Assembly: GCA_965263225.1 (NCBI GenBank) | Contig: CBDHHG010000043.1 | Span: 62,001 to 126,000, forward strand | Reading direction: 5' to 3' | Length of the DNA: 64,000 nucleotides | Source of the DNA: DT-111 sp965263225 | Lineage (GTDB): Bacteria; Bacteroidota; Bacteroidia; Chitinophagales; Saprospiraceae | Shown: one piece after another, positions 44,700 through 53,999 of the stretch | Layout of the letters: every line of letters starts with the position of its first letter | How positions within the stretch are numbered: the stretch's first letter is position 1 | Notes under the pieces: generated by a model | Databases searched by the model: none | Seen by the model: only the letters and a program-made list of their open reading frames with translations | What the model was told of the DNA's origin: nothing | Position numbers and translations under genes: made by a program

Positions 44700-47600
44700 T
44701 CACTCCTTGGTTTCGTAGCCCGAAGGACTTACGCCAAATACCTTCTTAAATTGGCTTCGAAAGGATTTAAGGTCGTTATAGCCCACCATGTAGGTTACTT
44801 CTGATACATTATATTGGCCTGTACTCAGCAGTTGGGCGGCACGCTGTAGTCGGAAATGACGAATAAGCTGTTGGGGGGAGAAGTCGGTCAGCGCCTTTAC
44901 TTTCCGATACAATTGCATCCGACTCATGTGCAATTCGTTAGCCATCTGCTCCACCGAAAAATTCGCGTTGTCCAAGTGCCGTTCTATTAAAAGCTTAAGG
45001 TGAGATAACCATTGCTCATCCACGCTATTCATAACGATTCCACTCGGGCTGAGATCGAAACTTTTAGCGAAACGCTGTTGCAGGTCTCTACGTGTGGTAA
45101 TCAAATTCTTGATTCTGACCAATAGCAGCTGCATGTTAAACGGCTTAGTGATATAGTCATCCGCTCCCGTCTCCAATCCGTCTAACTGGTAAATTAGGGA
45201 AGTTCGAGCCGTTAATAGAATCACTGGAATATGGCTGGTGTGAATATTCGACTTCACCTTGGCACAAAACGCAATGCCATCCATCCGAGGCATGGCGATA
45301 TCAGCAATGATGAGGTCCGGCGGCTGAGCCTGAGCTTTTTCCCAGCCATCTTGCCCATCGATAGCTTCTACTACCTTGTACGCTTGTGCGAGGCTCCCCT
45401 TTAGATAAGATCGAATGTCGGGATTATCTTCGACCAGTAACAGATTGTGCTTAAGGGTGGCTTCAGCGGGTTTTGAATCGACCTCTGGATCGCTTTGACC
45501 GTCGCCCTCTAATACTTCAATTGGGGCTTCATATCGCTCCTGATACCATTCTTTCTGCTCACTATCTTTGAACCCTTGAATCTTCTCCTCGGCAGAAAAA
45601 TGCTGCTCTCCTAAAGGTAGCTTCAATAGAAAAGTGGCGCCCGCTCCCTCTGAGCTCTCTACCTGTATCTCTCCTCGATGCGCCTGCACAATATTCTTAC
45701 TCAATGCTAATCCGATTCCTGTTCCCTCCTTTTTTTTATTTCGTTTTTCCAAACTGAAGAAACGATCAAAAATATGAGGCAACTGATCCTTGGAGATTCC
45801 TGGCCCAGAATCTTTTACTACTAATACCACCTGCTGATCTAAAAGATCTACCCATAGCTCCACTTGGATCTCCCCGCCTTCCGGCGTAAACTTCAATGCA
45901 TTGGAGAGCAAGTTATAAAGGACCTTTTCCATCTCATCTCGATCATACCAAGCCAGTATCTCTGGTTGATGTGTGCGAAAAGACAGCTCTATCCCTCGAT
46001 GTTGAGCCAACCCCTTAAAACCAACAATGATCTCATAAATAAATTGTACGATATTCCCTTCGGCTACCCGTAGTTTCAATAAGCCCGCCTCACTCTTTCG
46101 GATATCAAGAAGCTGATTGATCATTCGTAGCAGACGATTAGCATTCTGATGCATAACCGAAAAGGTTTGATGCATCTGCTTATTCATGGCTTGTTCCTTA
46201 ATGAATTGCTCCAGTGGAGTCAGGATCAAAGTTAGTGGTGTACGCAATTCATGGCTGATGTTGGTGAAGAAGCGCAGCTTCATCTGGTTCACGGCTTCGA
46301 GCTTTTCCCGTTGCAGTTTTTCCAGTTGTAGATTGTGCCGAAACTCTGCCTTCATACGCGTGACTTTCCAAACACCGTACAATAGAACCATGGCCAATAC
46401 CCCATACCCGGCAAAAGCCCAATTCGTTAACCAAAAGGGAGGCGAGACTGTCAGCCGTACCTCCGCCGGCTCGCTCCAATAGCCATCACTATTAGCAGCT
46501 TTTACTCGAAATACAAAATCATCGTAAGGAAGGTTCGTATAATTAGCCACTCGATTATCCGCATCTGTGTAAAACCACTGGTCATTGAACCCTTTGAGTT
46601 GATAGGCATATTTGATCTTTGCAGGTTCAGCAAACTGTAGTCCTACAAATTCAAAAGCCAATACATTCTCCCGATAATTGAGATGTAGCTGTGAGGTGGT
46701 GGAAATACTATTCTCTAAAATGACTCTTTGATCTTGCTCTTCTCCAATCGGTACGGATTGGTTAAACAGTTTAAAATCTGTAATAACCATCTTTGGCGGA
46801 ACGGTATCGACAGTCAGCTCACTTGGCTGGAAGCTACTCAAACCATTCATCCCTCCAAAAACTAGATCTCCTTTGGCCATCTTAAGCCCTGATGTACCGC
46901 AAAAATGATTACCAGCCAAGCCATCATACCGATCATAATTCTTAATATGGAAACCCTGCTCTGTTAATTCCAGATGAGAGATGCCTTCTTGAGTACTAAT
47001 CCAATAGTCATTTGCACTACTCGCCATAATCGTTTGAACTGCTCCATTCGGCAAGCCATCTTTCTCCAAGAAATAGCTGAACGCTCCCGATTCTATGTGT
47101 AATCGATTAACCCCGTTTTCCGTTCCTATCCATAGGTACCCGTCTCCTTGTGTATACAGGTCATTCACAAAGTTATTACTTAAGCCAGTGGCTTGGCCTT
47201 GCTCAAATTGGTAATGGTCGACAAGGATCAATTCATCCTGATCCCGATCAAACCGAACTTTATACAAACCATTTCCTCTTGCAGCTAGCCATAGAATCGA
47301 GTTGCCAGCGATCGTCGTTTCTAAAATATTGACGATGGGAAAAGTCCTCAGATCCATCTGCAAATCTCGGGTAGCCTGATAATGATAAAAGCGAGATTGT
47401 GCCCTATCGTACCGACTTAAGCCATCATCCCAATATCCCAACCAGATGTCTTGACTGGAGGATTCTTCTAAAGACATGATGTAGTCATCTTGCAACTGAT
47501 TTTCTTTGGTAAATTGCTGGATATTCTTCACCTCACCTCCCTCCGCTGGAAGAGCTGATTCCTTGATCTTAAGGAGTCCGGCACCCTTGGTTGCAATCCA

Positions 47601-48926
47601 GAGGTTTGCTTCTTCATCCAGCAATAGGCTGGAGGTAAATCCAGCTAATTCGGGAACATTAGGCGGTAGGAGCTGATAGGAAGATCTTTTAGCGGTACGG
47701 GATTCAATATCTACATGCTGTAGTCCAGCCCCATCTGTAGCCACCCATATACCAGCTCGTTCCTTGGCAGCCAGGAGATTTCCCAAAATGGTCTTGTTCC
47801 GTGCTTGTCCATCGGAAAATGGTATCCGTCTAAAGGGAGGCGATGACAAATTGATAAACTCTGGTCCCTGGTTGGTACCTATCCATAAAAGTCCATTTCG
47901 ATCCTTCCACAGTGCACGTACCACATTATTACCTAGGCCATCCGGTTTCTCCGAGTCTACGAAAAAGTGTTGAAATTGTCCTGTCGATATATCCAGTAGA
48001 TTCAAACCTTTATAGGTTCCTACCCATACTCGATCTTTTTCTGGTTCTTCCAAGATAGAGGAAATGAAATGGTGACTTAGTTTTTCGGGATCATCAGTGG
48101 CATGATAGTAGATCTGTTGTTCCAGGCGCGTCAACTCATTTTCGAAGTACTTGACTTTTATCATTCCTATACTGGTGCCCAACCAAAGGCTATGGGGCTC
48201 AAGCTGAGACGGGCAAATACGATAAATAAAGTTATGTCGAAGGTAATCATCATGATTCAACCCTTCAGGGGCTAGTTCGTATCGAATAAAATAAGGTCGA
48301 TTGTTGTTATAAACCAGCCGATTGAGGCCTCCCTCTGTACCTACAAAAAGATCCATCCCTTCTGCTCTTGCCAGAGAATAGACAAAATTGTGACTTAAGC
48401 TTCTTTCATCTTTTTCCGCATGAAAAAAATGCTTAAACTGACCAGTGTCAGGGTCAAATCGATTCAGGCCATTTTCAGTTCCAATCCATAGAAATCCTTG
48501 CTGATCTTCCACGATAGCCCAAACATTATTGTTACTTAGGCTATTCATATTGTCCGCATCTTGGGCGTAATTAATAAAGCCGTCTTGGGCTTCATCGTAT
48601 CGATATAAACCCGTATAAGAAGTCCCAACCCATAGTCGATTTTGACTATCCTCATAGAGACTGATCACATAATTGCTTTGTAAGCCGTTTTCATCATCCG
48701 GGTCCTGACGATAGGCCTTGAGTTGGTATCCATCGTAGCGAAACAGACCAGACCAGGTGGCAATCCAGAGGAATCCCCGATGGTCTTGTAAGATGGCATT
48801 AACCGCATTTCCTTTCCAGCCTTGATCATCGGGAAGTTGTTCAAAACGAAAGTCCTGAGCCTGGTCCGTGGCAGCGACCAGCAGGCAGAAAAGCAAAGGC
48901 AAACTATAGTATATACTCTTCTTCAT
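44700..48926 (-). CDS. Hybrid two-component system regulator (HTCS)
   Basis: A 1408-residue one-protein signalling system. After a signal peptide come two periplasmic beta-propellers built from repeats of the two-component-regulator type (WIGT.NGLNR, residues about 30-740). A Y_Y_Y domain follows (about 765-830), then a membrane helix near 845. The histidine kinase has His892 in ISHELRTPLT and ATPase boxes GIGLALSKN. The receiver has Asp1209 in IADIAMPRMDG, and an AraC-type HTH lies at about 1305-1400. Such proteins sense an oligosaccharide breakdown product and activate the adjacent utilisation genes. It lies on the same strand as SusC/SusD, 98 bp downstream of SusD. Confidence 0.9.
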   Translation of the reverse strand: MKKSIYYSLPLLFCLLVAATDQAQDFRFEQLPDDQGWKGNAVNAILQDHRGFLWIATWSGLFRYDGYQLKAYRQDPDDENGLQSNYVISLYEDSQNRLWVGTSYTGLYRYDEAQDGFINYAQDADNMNSLSNNNVWAIVEDQQGFLWIGTENGLNRFDPDTGQFKHFFHAEKDERSLSHNFVYSLARAEGMDLFVGTEGGLNRLVYNNNRPYFIRYELAPEGLNHDDYLRHNFIYRICPSQLEPHSLWLGTSIGMIKVKYFENELTRLEQQIYYHATDDPEKLSHHFISSILEEPEKDRVWVGTYKGLNLLDISTGQFQHFFVDSEKPDGLGNNVVRALWKDRNGLLWIGTNQGPEFINLSSPPFRRIPFSDGQARNKTILGNLLAAKERAGIWVATDGAGLQHVDIESRTAKRSSYQLLPPNVPELAGFTSSLLLDEEANLWIATKGAGLLKIKESALPAEGGEVKNIQQFTKENQLQDDYIMSLEESSSQDIWLGYWDDGLSRYDRAQSRFYHYQATRDLQMDLRTFPIVNILETTIAGNSILWLAARGNGLYKVRFDRDQDELILVDHYQFEQGQATGLSNNFVNDLYTQGDGYLWIGTENGVNRLHIESGAFSYFLEKDGLPNGAVQTIMASSANDYWISTQEGISHLELTEQGFHIKNYDRYDGLAGNHFCGTSGLKMAKGDLVFGGMNGLSSFQPSELTVDTVPPKMVITDFKLFNQSVPIGEEQDQRVILENSISTTSQLHLNYRENVLAFEFVGLQFAEPAKIKYAYQLKGFNDQWFYTDADNRVANYTNLPYDDFVFRVKAANSDGYWSEPAEVRLTVSPPFWLTNWAFAGYGVLAMVLLYGVWKVTRMKAEFRHNLQLEKLQREKLEAVNQMKLRFFTNISHELRTPLTLILTPLEQFIKEQAMNKQMHQTFSVMHQNANRLLRMINQLLDIRKSEAGLLKLRVAEGNIVQFIYEIIVGFKGLAQHRGIELSFRTHQPEILAWYDRDEMEKVLYNLLSNALKFTPEGGEIQVELWVDLLDQQVVLVVKDSGPGISKDQLPHIFDRFFSLEKRNKKKEGTGIGLALSKNIVQAHRGEIQVESSEGAGATFLLKLPLGEQHFSAEEKIQGFKDSEQKEWYQERYEAPIEVLEGDGQSDPEVDSKPAEATLKHNLLLVEDNPDIRSYLKGSLAQAYKVVEAIDGQDGWEKAQAQPPDLIIADIAMPRMDGIAFCAKVKSNIHTSHIPVILLTARTSLIYQLDGLETGADDYITKPFNMQLLLVRIKNLITTRRDLQQRFAKSFDLSPSGIVMNSVDEQWLSHLKLLIERHLDNANFSVEQMANELHMSRMQLYRKVKALTDFSPQQLIRHFRLQRAAQLLSTGQYNVSEVTYMVGYNDLKSFRSQFKKVFGVSPSGYETKE

Positions 48927-49024
48927 TCCACGCTATCTTGTCCTTCTAAAATACGAAGGCAGAAAGCTATTCCATCAAATCCTCAGCTTATTACCAGTAT
49001 TTGTCCGAAGAGTACTAGGCCGGC

Positions 49025-50566
49025 TCAAAACACCCTTTCAATACCTTCAGGGTCTAAGCCGCCTCCAAAATTATACGGCAATTCCCCTTGTACTTTCAGT
49101 TCATCCGCTGGAACGGGTAACTGAGCAGGCGTACCCAGCTGCAAGCCCCCTAAAGCATCGACTGATTGTGATTCCTGTCGAGAACCAAAGCGCCGTCGAT
49201 CAAACCATTGCCCCATGGGCGCGGCATTGAACAATTCGATGGCACGTTCGTATTGGATTGCCTGCTTCACCTCTGGTGCCAAAGCGCGGTTATCCACGGC
49301 GGGAAGCTGCCCGCGAATGATCCGTGTCCCTGCATTAATCACAGCTACCGCTTCCGTCAGCCGGTTAAGATTTAATAATGCTTCCGCTTCCAGGAGTTCA
49401 TTATCCGCTTGTAAGAAAGCAGGCATGGCTCCCATGGTAGCTCCATCACCGGCAAAACCTGGATCTGTCCGATTCCGATTATGCTTGTAGTGAGAATAAT
49501 GCCATTCCCCAAGGTTAGCCGGAAAGTGTTGAATTTGCACAAATACAAAATCGGTGTTCAAGCGCTCATCTGCGCTACTAGCCATCGGACTACTCAAAGG
49601 AGCCTCGCCATTGGCTACTACCTCTGGGTAACGGGTGGGTTGGCTGGGGTCCATGGCAGCCACCAAGCGCTGATCAACTCTTGCCCAAAAAGGGCCTTCT
49701 CCTGTTTGATCAAAAGTGTATTTGTGATAACTCGACCAGAAATTCCCATCTGCAATGGGACCAAAATCCGCTCGGATACCTTGCTCGGCATGCTCCAACA
49801 CTGCCGTCCAATCTACCATTTCATACTCTGTTGCCGTTCTCGGCCATTGCGCTAAAAAACGGGCGGCGTAGGAATGGCAAAGATCCGTAAATTGCTTGGA
49901 GTCCATCGTCACTCCATTGAAATAGGTGTGATTAAAATCTATCCCCGCAATACCAGCAGAACGTATTGCTCTTTCAAGTTCAGTCACCGCAGCAGCAATC
50001 ATCTCTTTGTAATCTACAAAGGGGATCTTGGTATTTAGATCCGTGTTTTCATTTGCAATCAAAGCTTGATCAAAAATTAAACCCAGGTACCCCCAACTCA
50101 GCCCTCGTAGCAGATAGGCTGCTGCTCGAATAGACTCATCTAGAGGGCCATCCTTATCAATGGACACCCCCTGATCTAGGGCATTCAGAATATCATTGGC
50201 CGTAGAAACAGCACTCAAACAACCATACCAGGGCACTTCAGCGATTTGTTGATATTCATTGGATTCGGTAGATCGATTATTGTAGGCCGTTCGCGGTTCT
50301 TTTCCCATTCTTTGCGCACCAAAGTCTTCCCAGGCTAGGCCATAGGCATCTGCGGTGACCCCTAAGGCAATGGCTGGATATTCCCCATGAATCGCTCGCC
50401 ACCAAGAAAGATAGGCCCCGTTTAAAACCGTTTTTAAATCCGCTCCACTGCTCAATACCCCCTCACGGTCCGGATTGTTGTTATTCGTAGTATCCAATTC
50501 TTTGCAGCCGGCAAACAGCAGGCAACCCATTAGGATAATTATAGTTTGCTTTATCATGAACTTCAT
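49025..50566 (-). CDS. SusD/RagB-family surface glycan-binding lipoprotein
   Basis: A 513-residue lipoprotein with signal and lipobox (LLFAGCKE, Cys21). The SusD fold is shown by TPR-like helical stretches and family blocks AAYLLRGLSWGYLG and QAIQYERAIELF near the C-terminus. SusD proteins cap the SusC barrel and hand over oligosaccharides. The gene starts 2 bp after the SusC stop, a typical coupled pair. The ligand is probably a manno-oligosaccharide, based only on the neighbouring enzymes. Confidence 0.9.
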   Translation of the reverse strand: MKFMIKQTIIILMGCLLFAGCKELDTTNNNNPDREGVLSSGADLKTVLNGAYLSWWRAIHGEYPAIALGVTADAYGLAWEDFGAQRMGKEPRTAYNNRSTESNEYQQIAEVPWYGCLSAVSTANDILNALDQGVSIDKDGPLDESIRAAAYLLRGLSWGYLGLIFDQALIANENTDLNTKIPFVDYKEMIAAAVTELERAIRSAGIAGIDFNHTYFNGVTMDSKQFTDLCHSYAARFLAQWPRTATEYEMVDWTAVLEHAEQGIRADFGPIADGNFWSSYHKYTFDQTGEGPFWARVDQRLVAAMDPSQPTRYPEVVANGEAPLSSPMASSADERLNTDFVFVQIQHFPANLGEWHYSHYKHNRNRTDPGFAGDGATMGAMPAFLQADNELLEAEALLNLNRLTEAVAVINAGTRIIRGQLPAVDNRALAPEVKQAIQYERAIELFNAAPMGQWFDRRRFGSRQESQSVDALGGLQLGTPAQLPVPADELKVQGELPYNFGGGLDPEGIERVF

Positions 50567-50568
50567 AT

Positions 50569-53500
50569 CTAGAAGGTAATTTGTAGGCTAAAGGAATAGG
50601 TTTTACGCAATGGGTAATTGAAAGCGTCTACCGCGAAAAGGCTGGGATCTCCGTTAGGAGTCATACGATCACTACCCGGCGCACCGGGGACTCGGTTGGC
50701 CAAGGTATTTTCGCCTGAAGGTAAGGTACTAACGTCGGGGTGTACGCCCGAGTATTTCGTCCAAGTCATCAGGTTTCTGCCGATTAGGCTTAGCTTAATT
50801 CGGTCAATGCTTTTACCCAGCCAACCTCCTAACATGGCCTTGCCAAAGGTGTAAGAAACCGAGGCTTCTCTTAGCATCCAAAAGCTGCCATCCTCCACAA
50901 AATGATTATTAGCTACTTGATTATTGTATAACCCGTCACCACTATAGAAACCTCCTGCGATACTATTGTATTGACTCACATCCGCATGCCGTTGATCTCG
51001 GTACAACCACTGCTTACTAAGATTGTAAATATCTCCTCCCCTCTTCCAATCGAATAGCGCATACAATTGTAGACCTCGATAGCTAAAGGTTTGCAAAAAG
51101 CCCATCCGGAAATCGGGATTGCTATTGCCAATGGTTTGCACTAGAGGATTACCATTTTCATCTCTCAGCTTGTACGGCCGCTCCGCAGGGGTACCAAGCG
51201 TTTCTTGCAGTACCAGATAACCCGCTTCATTCTGCACGAAGTCGGCAGGATTGATCCCTGCTTGACCTTCCAATTCCGCTGCGTCCCTGGCAAACACTTC
51301 TCCAACCATCGTCCCAAATGCCTGGCCTTCTTCCACTAAAAACAAAGAGGTTTGTTGCAACCCAGGTCCCGTAATGTAAGAGGGGATATCCAAGCGATTG
51401 ATGGTTTGCCGGACTCGATCAAAAGTGACAGTCACATCCCACTGAAAGGCTTTAGTGTCTATCTTGAAGAGTCGGGCCAAATTTGTATTCAGGCGAGCCT
51501 CATAAATGGTAGCGTCGATGCTACCTGCATTTTGCCATTGGCCAGTGAATCCAGCAGCTCCCGTTAGCGGAACCAGCAGGAGTTGGTCCTCTGTTTTAAT
51601 CTGACTATAGGTGAAATCAAGATCGAAGGCCTTCCACAAAGTGGCGGTTATCCCCACTTCGTTTTCGGTGGAAATGGCGGGGCGCAAGGCTTCATTCCCT
51701 AAGGTATTTTTAGTAGCAGATCCATTCTGTAAAGCAAAAGTCTCAAAACGCTGCTCAAATGCGGGGCGAATACCTGCGGTCCCCAAAGAAGCTCTTAGCT
51801 TGAGCTCCTGAACGCCCTTAATGCGCGCATCTCGCGATAGTCGATAGGCCCCGCTTACTCGATAATAGTTGGCATTGCGCTCCTCCAGGCCAAACAAGGA
51901 ACTGCGTTCTTGTCGAAATAGTCCACTGAAGAGAAACTTCTCCTTGTAATCGATATCAGCTACCAAAAAACCACTATAAGCTACAATATCCTGAGCATTT
52001 GAGGCAATCTGTATGTTGCTTTGAGCATTGTCAAGCGAGCGAACACCTGCGACAGCGAGGTTCTCTCCTCTTGCTTCATTGTATCTTTCGGTGATATCCT
52101 CGTACAAGAAACTAGCGCGAAATGCCCCATTGAATCCACTAAAACTTCTGCGAGCAATCAAATCCGCTCTTGAAGTAAAGTACTGATTGATCTGTTGGCT
52201 GCGATGAATTGCCCCGCCATTGACCAACTGTTGATCGGCTGTGGCTAAAGCGCCAAAGAAACCAGGAACGGAGGTGCTCAGGAATCCCTTTTCGATAAAA
52301 TGCTCAAATTGATTGGTGGAGCGATCAATGGTGGCGGCATATCTCAGTTGTAGCCAATCCCGGAAAAAGTAGCCTGCATTGGCCTTAGCCAGGAAACGGC
52401 TACGACCTACAGATTGCTCAATATTGGCATGCTGGTACAGTGGATTGGTAATCCCTTTTCCTGTATTGTCAATATCCCAATCAAAAGCACTACCATCTTC
52501 TTCATTCGGTACGTTTAAATCAAAGATTGGCGTAAGGAACAAGGTCGTGGCTAAGTAATCTGCCGTATTGTTATTGCCTCCCGCAACCAGATCCTGAGTA
52601 GAATTCGAATAAGCAGTGCTGATACCAAAGTCTATCTTGTCACTCAATTGTTGATCAAAATTTAGCCGAAAGGCATTTCGCGTAAAGCCTTCTGCTGATT
52701 GAATTACTCCTTCATCTCTTAGGCGTTGTCCAGAAAAGAAATAGTTAGAAGATTTGGTTCTCCCACTGATAGATAGATTGTGGGAAGAGAATTGGCCATT
52801 TTGAAACAAGATGTCTTCTTGGTAATCCTGTAAGTTTGGCAGGGGCGTGTCATGCACCTGACTTTCGGTGAAATCCCCAAGTACGGGCTGAGGGCCATCG
52901 GGATTCAGAATTTCTCGATTAGTGGCTGTATTCAAATCAAAGCGCTTGGCCTCCTCCGAAAAACCCCACTCCGTGCGGTACGACACCTTAGATCGGCCAA
53001 TCTCCGTCGTTTTCCCACGCCTGGTGAAAAACTGAATCACTCCATTAGCCGCTTGAGAACCGAAGAGCGAAGCTCCTGCTGCCCCTTTCAGCACCTCTAC
53101 CTTTTCTATATCCTCCGGATTGATATCTGCCAGACTAGAAACATTTAGATAAATACCATCTAACAAGATCAAAGGTTGTTGACCATTGGCGATGGAGTTA
53201 GCAGAACGCAATTGCAAATAAGCTCCTTGGCCAGGCTGGCGCCCCAACTGACTCACCCGAAGTCCCGCAACCTTGCCCTGTAGACCTTGCCCCAAATAGG
53301 AAGGAGGGACTGGGTGAAAAACATCATCATGTAGGCAATCTACACTGAAGCAAAGCCCTTTGGGGGTCTGTCCATCAGCTGTCCCAGTGAGAATCACCTC
53401 GGCTACCTGAATCTCCTGATTGTCCAACTTCCGCTTCATAGAAAGATTGAATTCCTTTCTACGGCCTACATCAACTTCGATAGTTTCATGCCCTACTAGA

Positions 53501-53748
53501 GAAAAGATCAAAATAGCATTCCGGCGGGCATAAAAGATATTCGGAGGGGGTACATTAATTTCAAAAAAACCTTGTGCATTGGAGGATGTTTTCCGGGGAG
53601 TACCCTGCAATTCGATTTGCACATTGGGAAGTGGATCTCCTGTCTCAGCAGAAGAGATCAGTCCCCGGACGGTAATATCTTGTCCCATCAAGACCGACCC
53701 CAAACAGCAGAGCAACAAGCTTAGTACACTGTGTACGGTTCGTTTCAT
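50569..53748 (-). CDS. SusC/RagA-family TonB-dependent transporter
   Basis: A 1059-residue outer-membrane transporter. A signal peptide (about 22 residues) is followed by a CarboxypepD-regulatory domain (about 25-110, GLISSAETGDPLPNVQIEL). The plug (about 140-265) contains LILLDGIYLN and ends with SLFGSQAANGVIQFF. The remainder is the 22-stranded barrel, ending in an aromatic strand (SFSLQITF). It imports oligosaccharides with energy from TonB/ExbB/ExbD. It is the first gene of the SusC-SusD pair, upstream of the HTCS gene. Confidence 0.92.
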   Translation of the reverse strand: MKRTVHSVLSLLLCCLGSVLMGQDITVRGLISSAETGDPLPNVQIELQGTPRKTSSNAQGFFEINVPPPNIFYARRNAILIFSLVGHETIEVDVGRRKEFNLSMKRKLDNQEIQVAEVILTGTADGQTPKGLCFSVDCLHDDVFHPVPPSYLGQGLQGKVAGLRVSQLGRQPGQGAYLQLRSANSIANGQQPLILLDGIYLNVSSLADINPEDIEKVEVLKGAAGASLFGSQAANGVIQFFTRRGKTTEIGRSKVSYRTEWGFSEEAKRFDLNTATNREILNPDGPQPVLGDFTESQVHDTPLPNLQDYQEDILFQNGQFSSHNLSISGRTKSSNYFFSGQRLRDEGVIQSAEGFTRNAFRLNFDQQLSDKIDFGISTAYSNSTQDLVAGGNNNTADYLATTLFLTPIFDLNVPNEEDGSAFDWDIDNTGKGITNPLYQHANIEQSVGRSRFLAKANAGYFFRDWLQLRYAATIDRSTNQFEHFIEKGFLSTSVPGFFGALATADQQLVNGGAIHRSQQINQYFTSRADLIARRSFSGFNGAFRASFLYEDITERYNEARGENLAVAGVRSLDNAQSNIQIASNAQDIVAYSGFLVADIDYKEKFLFSGLFRQERSSLFGLEERNANYYRVSGAYRLSRDARIKGVQELKLRASLGTAGIRPAFEQRFETFALQNGSATKNTLGNEALRPAISTENEVGITATLWKAFDLDFTYSQIKTEDQLLLVPLTGAAGFTGQWQNAGSIDATIYEARLNTNLARLFKIDTKAFQWDVTVTFDRVRQTINRLDIPSYITGPGLQQTSLFLVEEGQAFGTMVGEVFARDAAELEGQAGINPADFVQNEAGYLVLQETLGTPAERPYKLRDENGNPLVQTIGNSNPDFRMGFLQTFSYRGLQLYALFDWKRGGDIYNLSKQWLYRDQRHADVSQYNSIAGGFYSGDGLYNNQVANNHFVEDGSFWMLREASVSYTFGKAMLGGWLGKSIDRIKLSLIGRNLMTWTKYSGVHPDVSTLPSGENTLANRVPGAPGSDRMTPNGDPSLFAVDAFNYPLRKTYSFSLQITF

Positions 53749-53940
53749 AATTTAGGTTTAGAGACTACGGGTTATGTTTGGGGTGACAGCAGTCACACCA
53801 TTACTAAATAGGGCAATAGGGATGAAAATTGCCTTCGGGTAATACCTCGGGTATACACGAAGTCCGGTTGGAGAAATTGTCTTCTGAAAGTGGACTGACG
53901 TCCTTTTCTAGATGCTTTTCTTAGGGTGGGAGGTAAAGAA

Positions 53941-53972
53941 GACCTTGGATCATTTCCACGATACCCAAGGTC
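53941..53972 (-). terminator. Hairpin after the 743-residue secreted protein gene
   Basis: GACCTTGG (53941-53948) pairs perfectly with CCAAGGTC (53965-53972), and on the minus strand TTCTTT follows. A second short hairpin (AAAGCC/GGCTTT, 53985-54001) overlaps the stop codon. Together they probably end the minus-strand transcript. Confidence 0.5.
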
Positions 53973-53999
53973 CTCTCCTGTTGGAAAGCCGTTCTGGCT

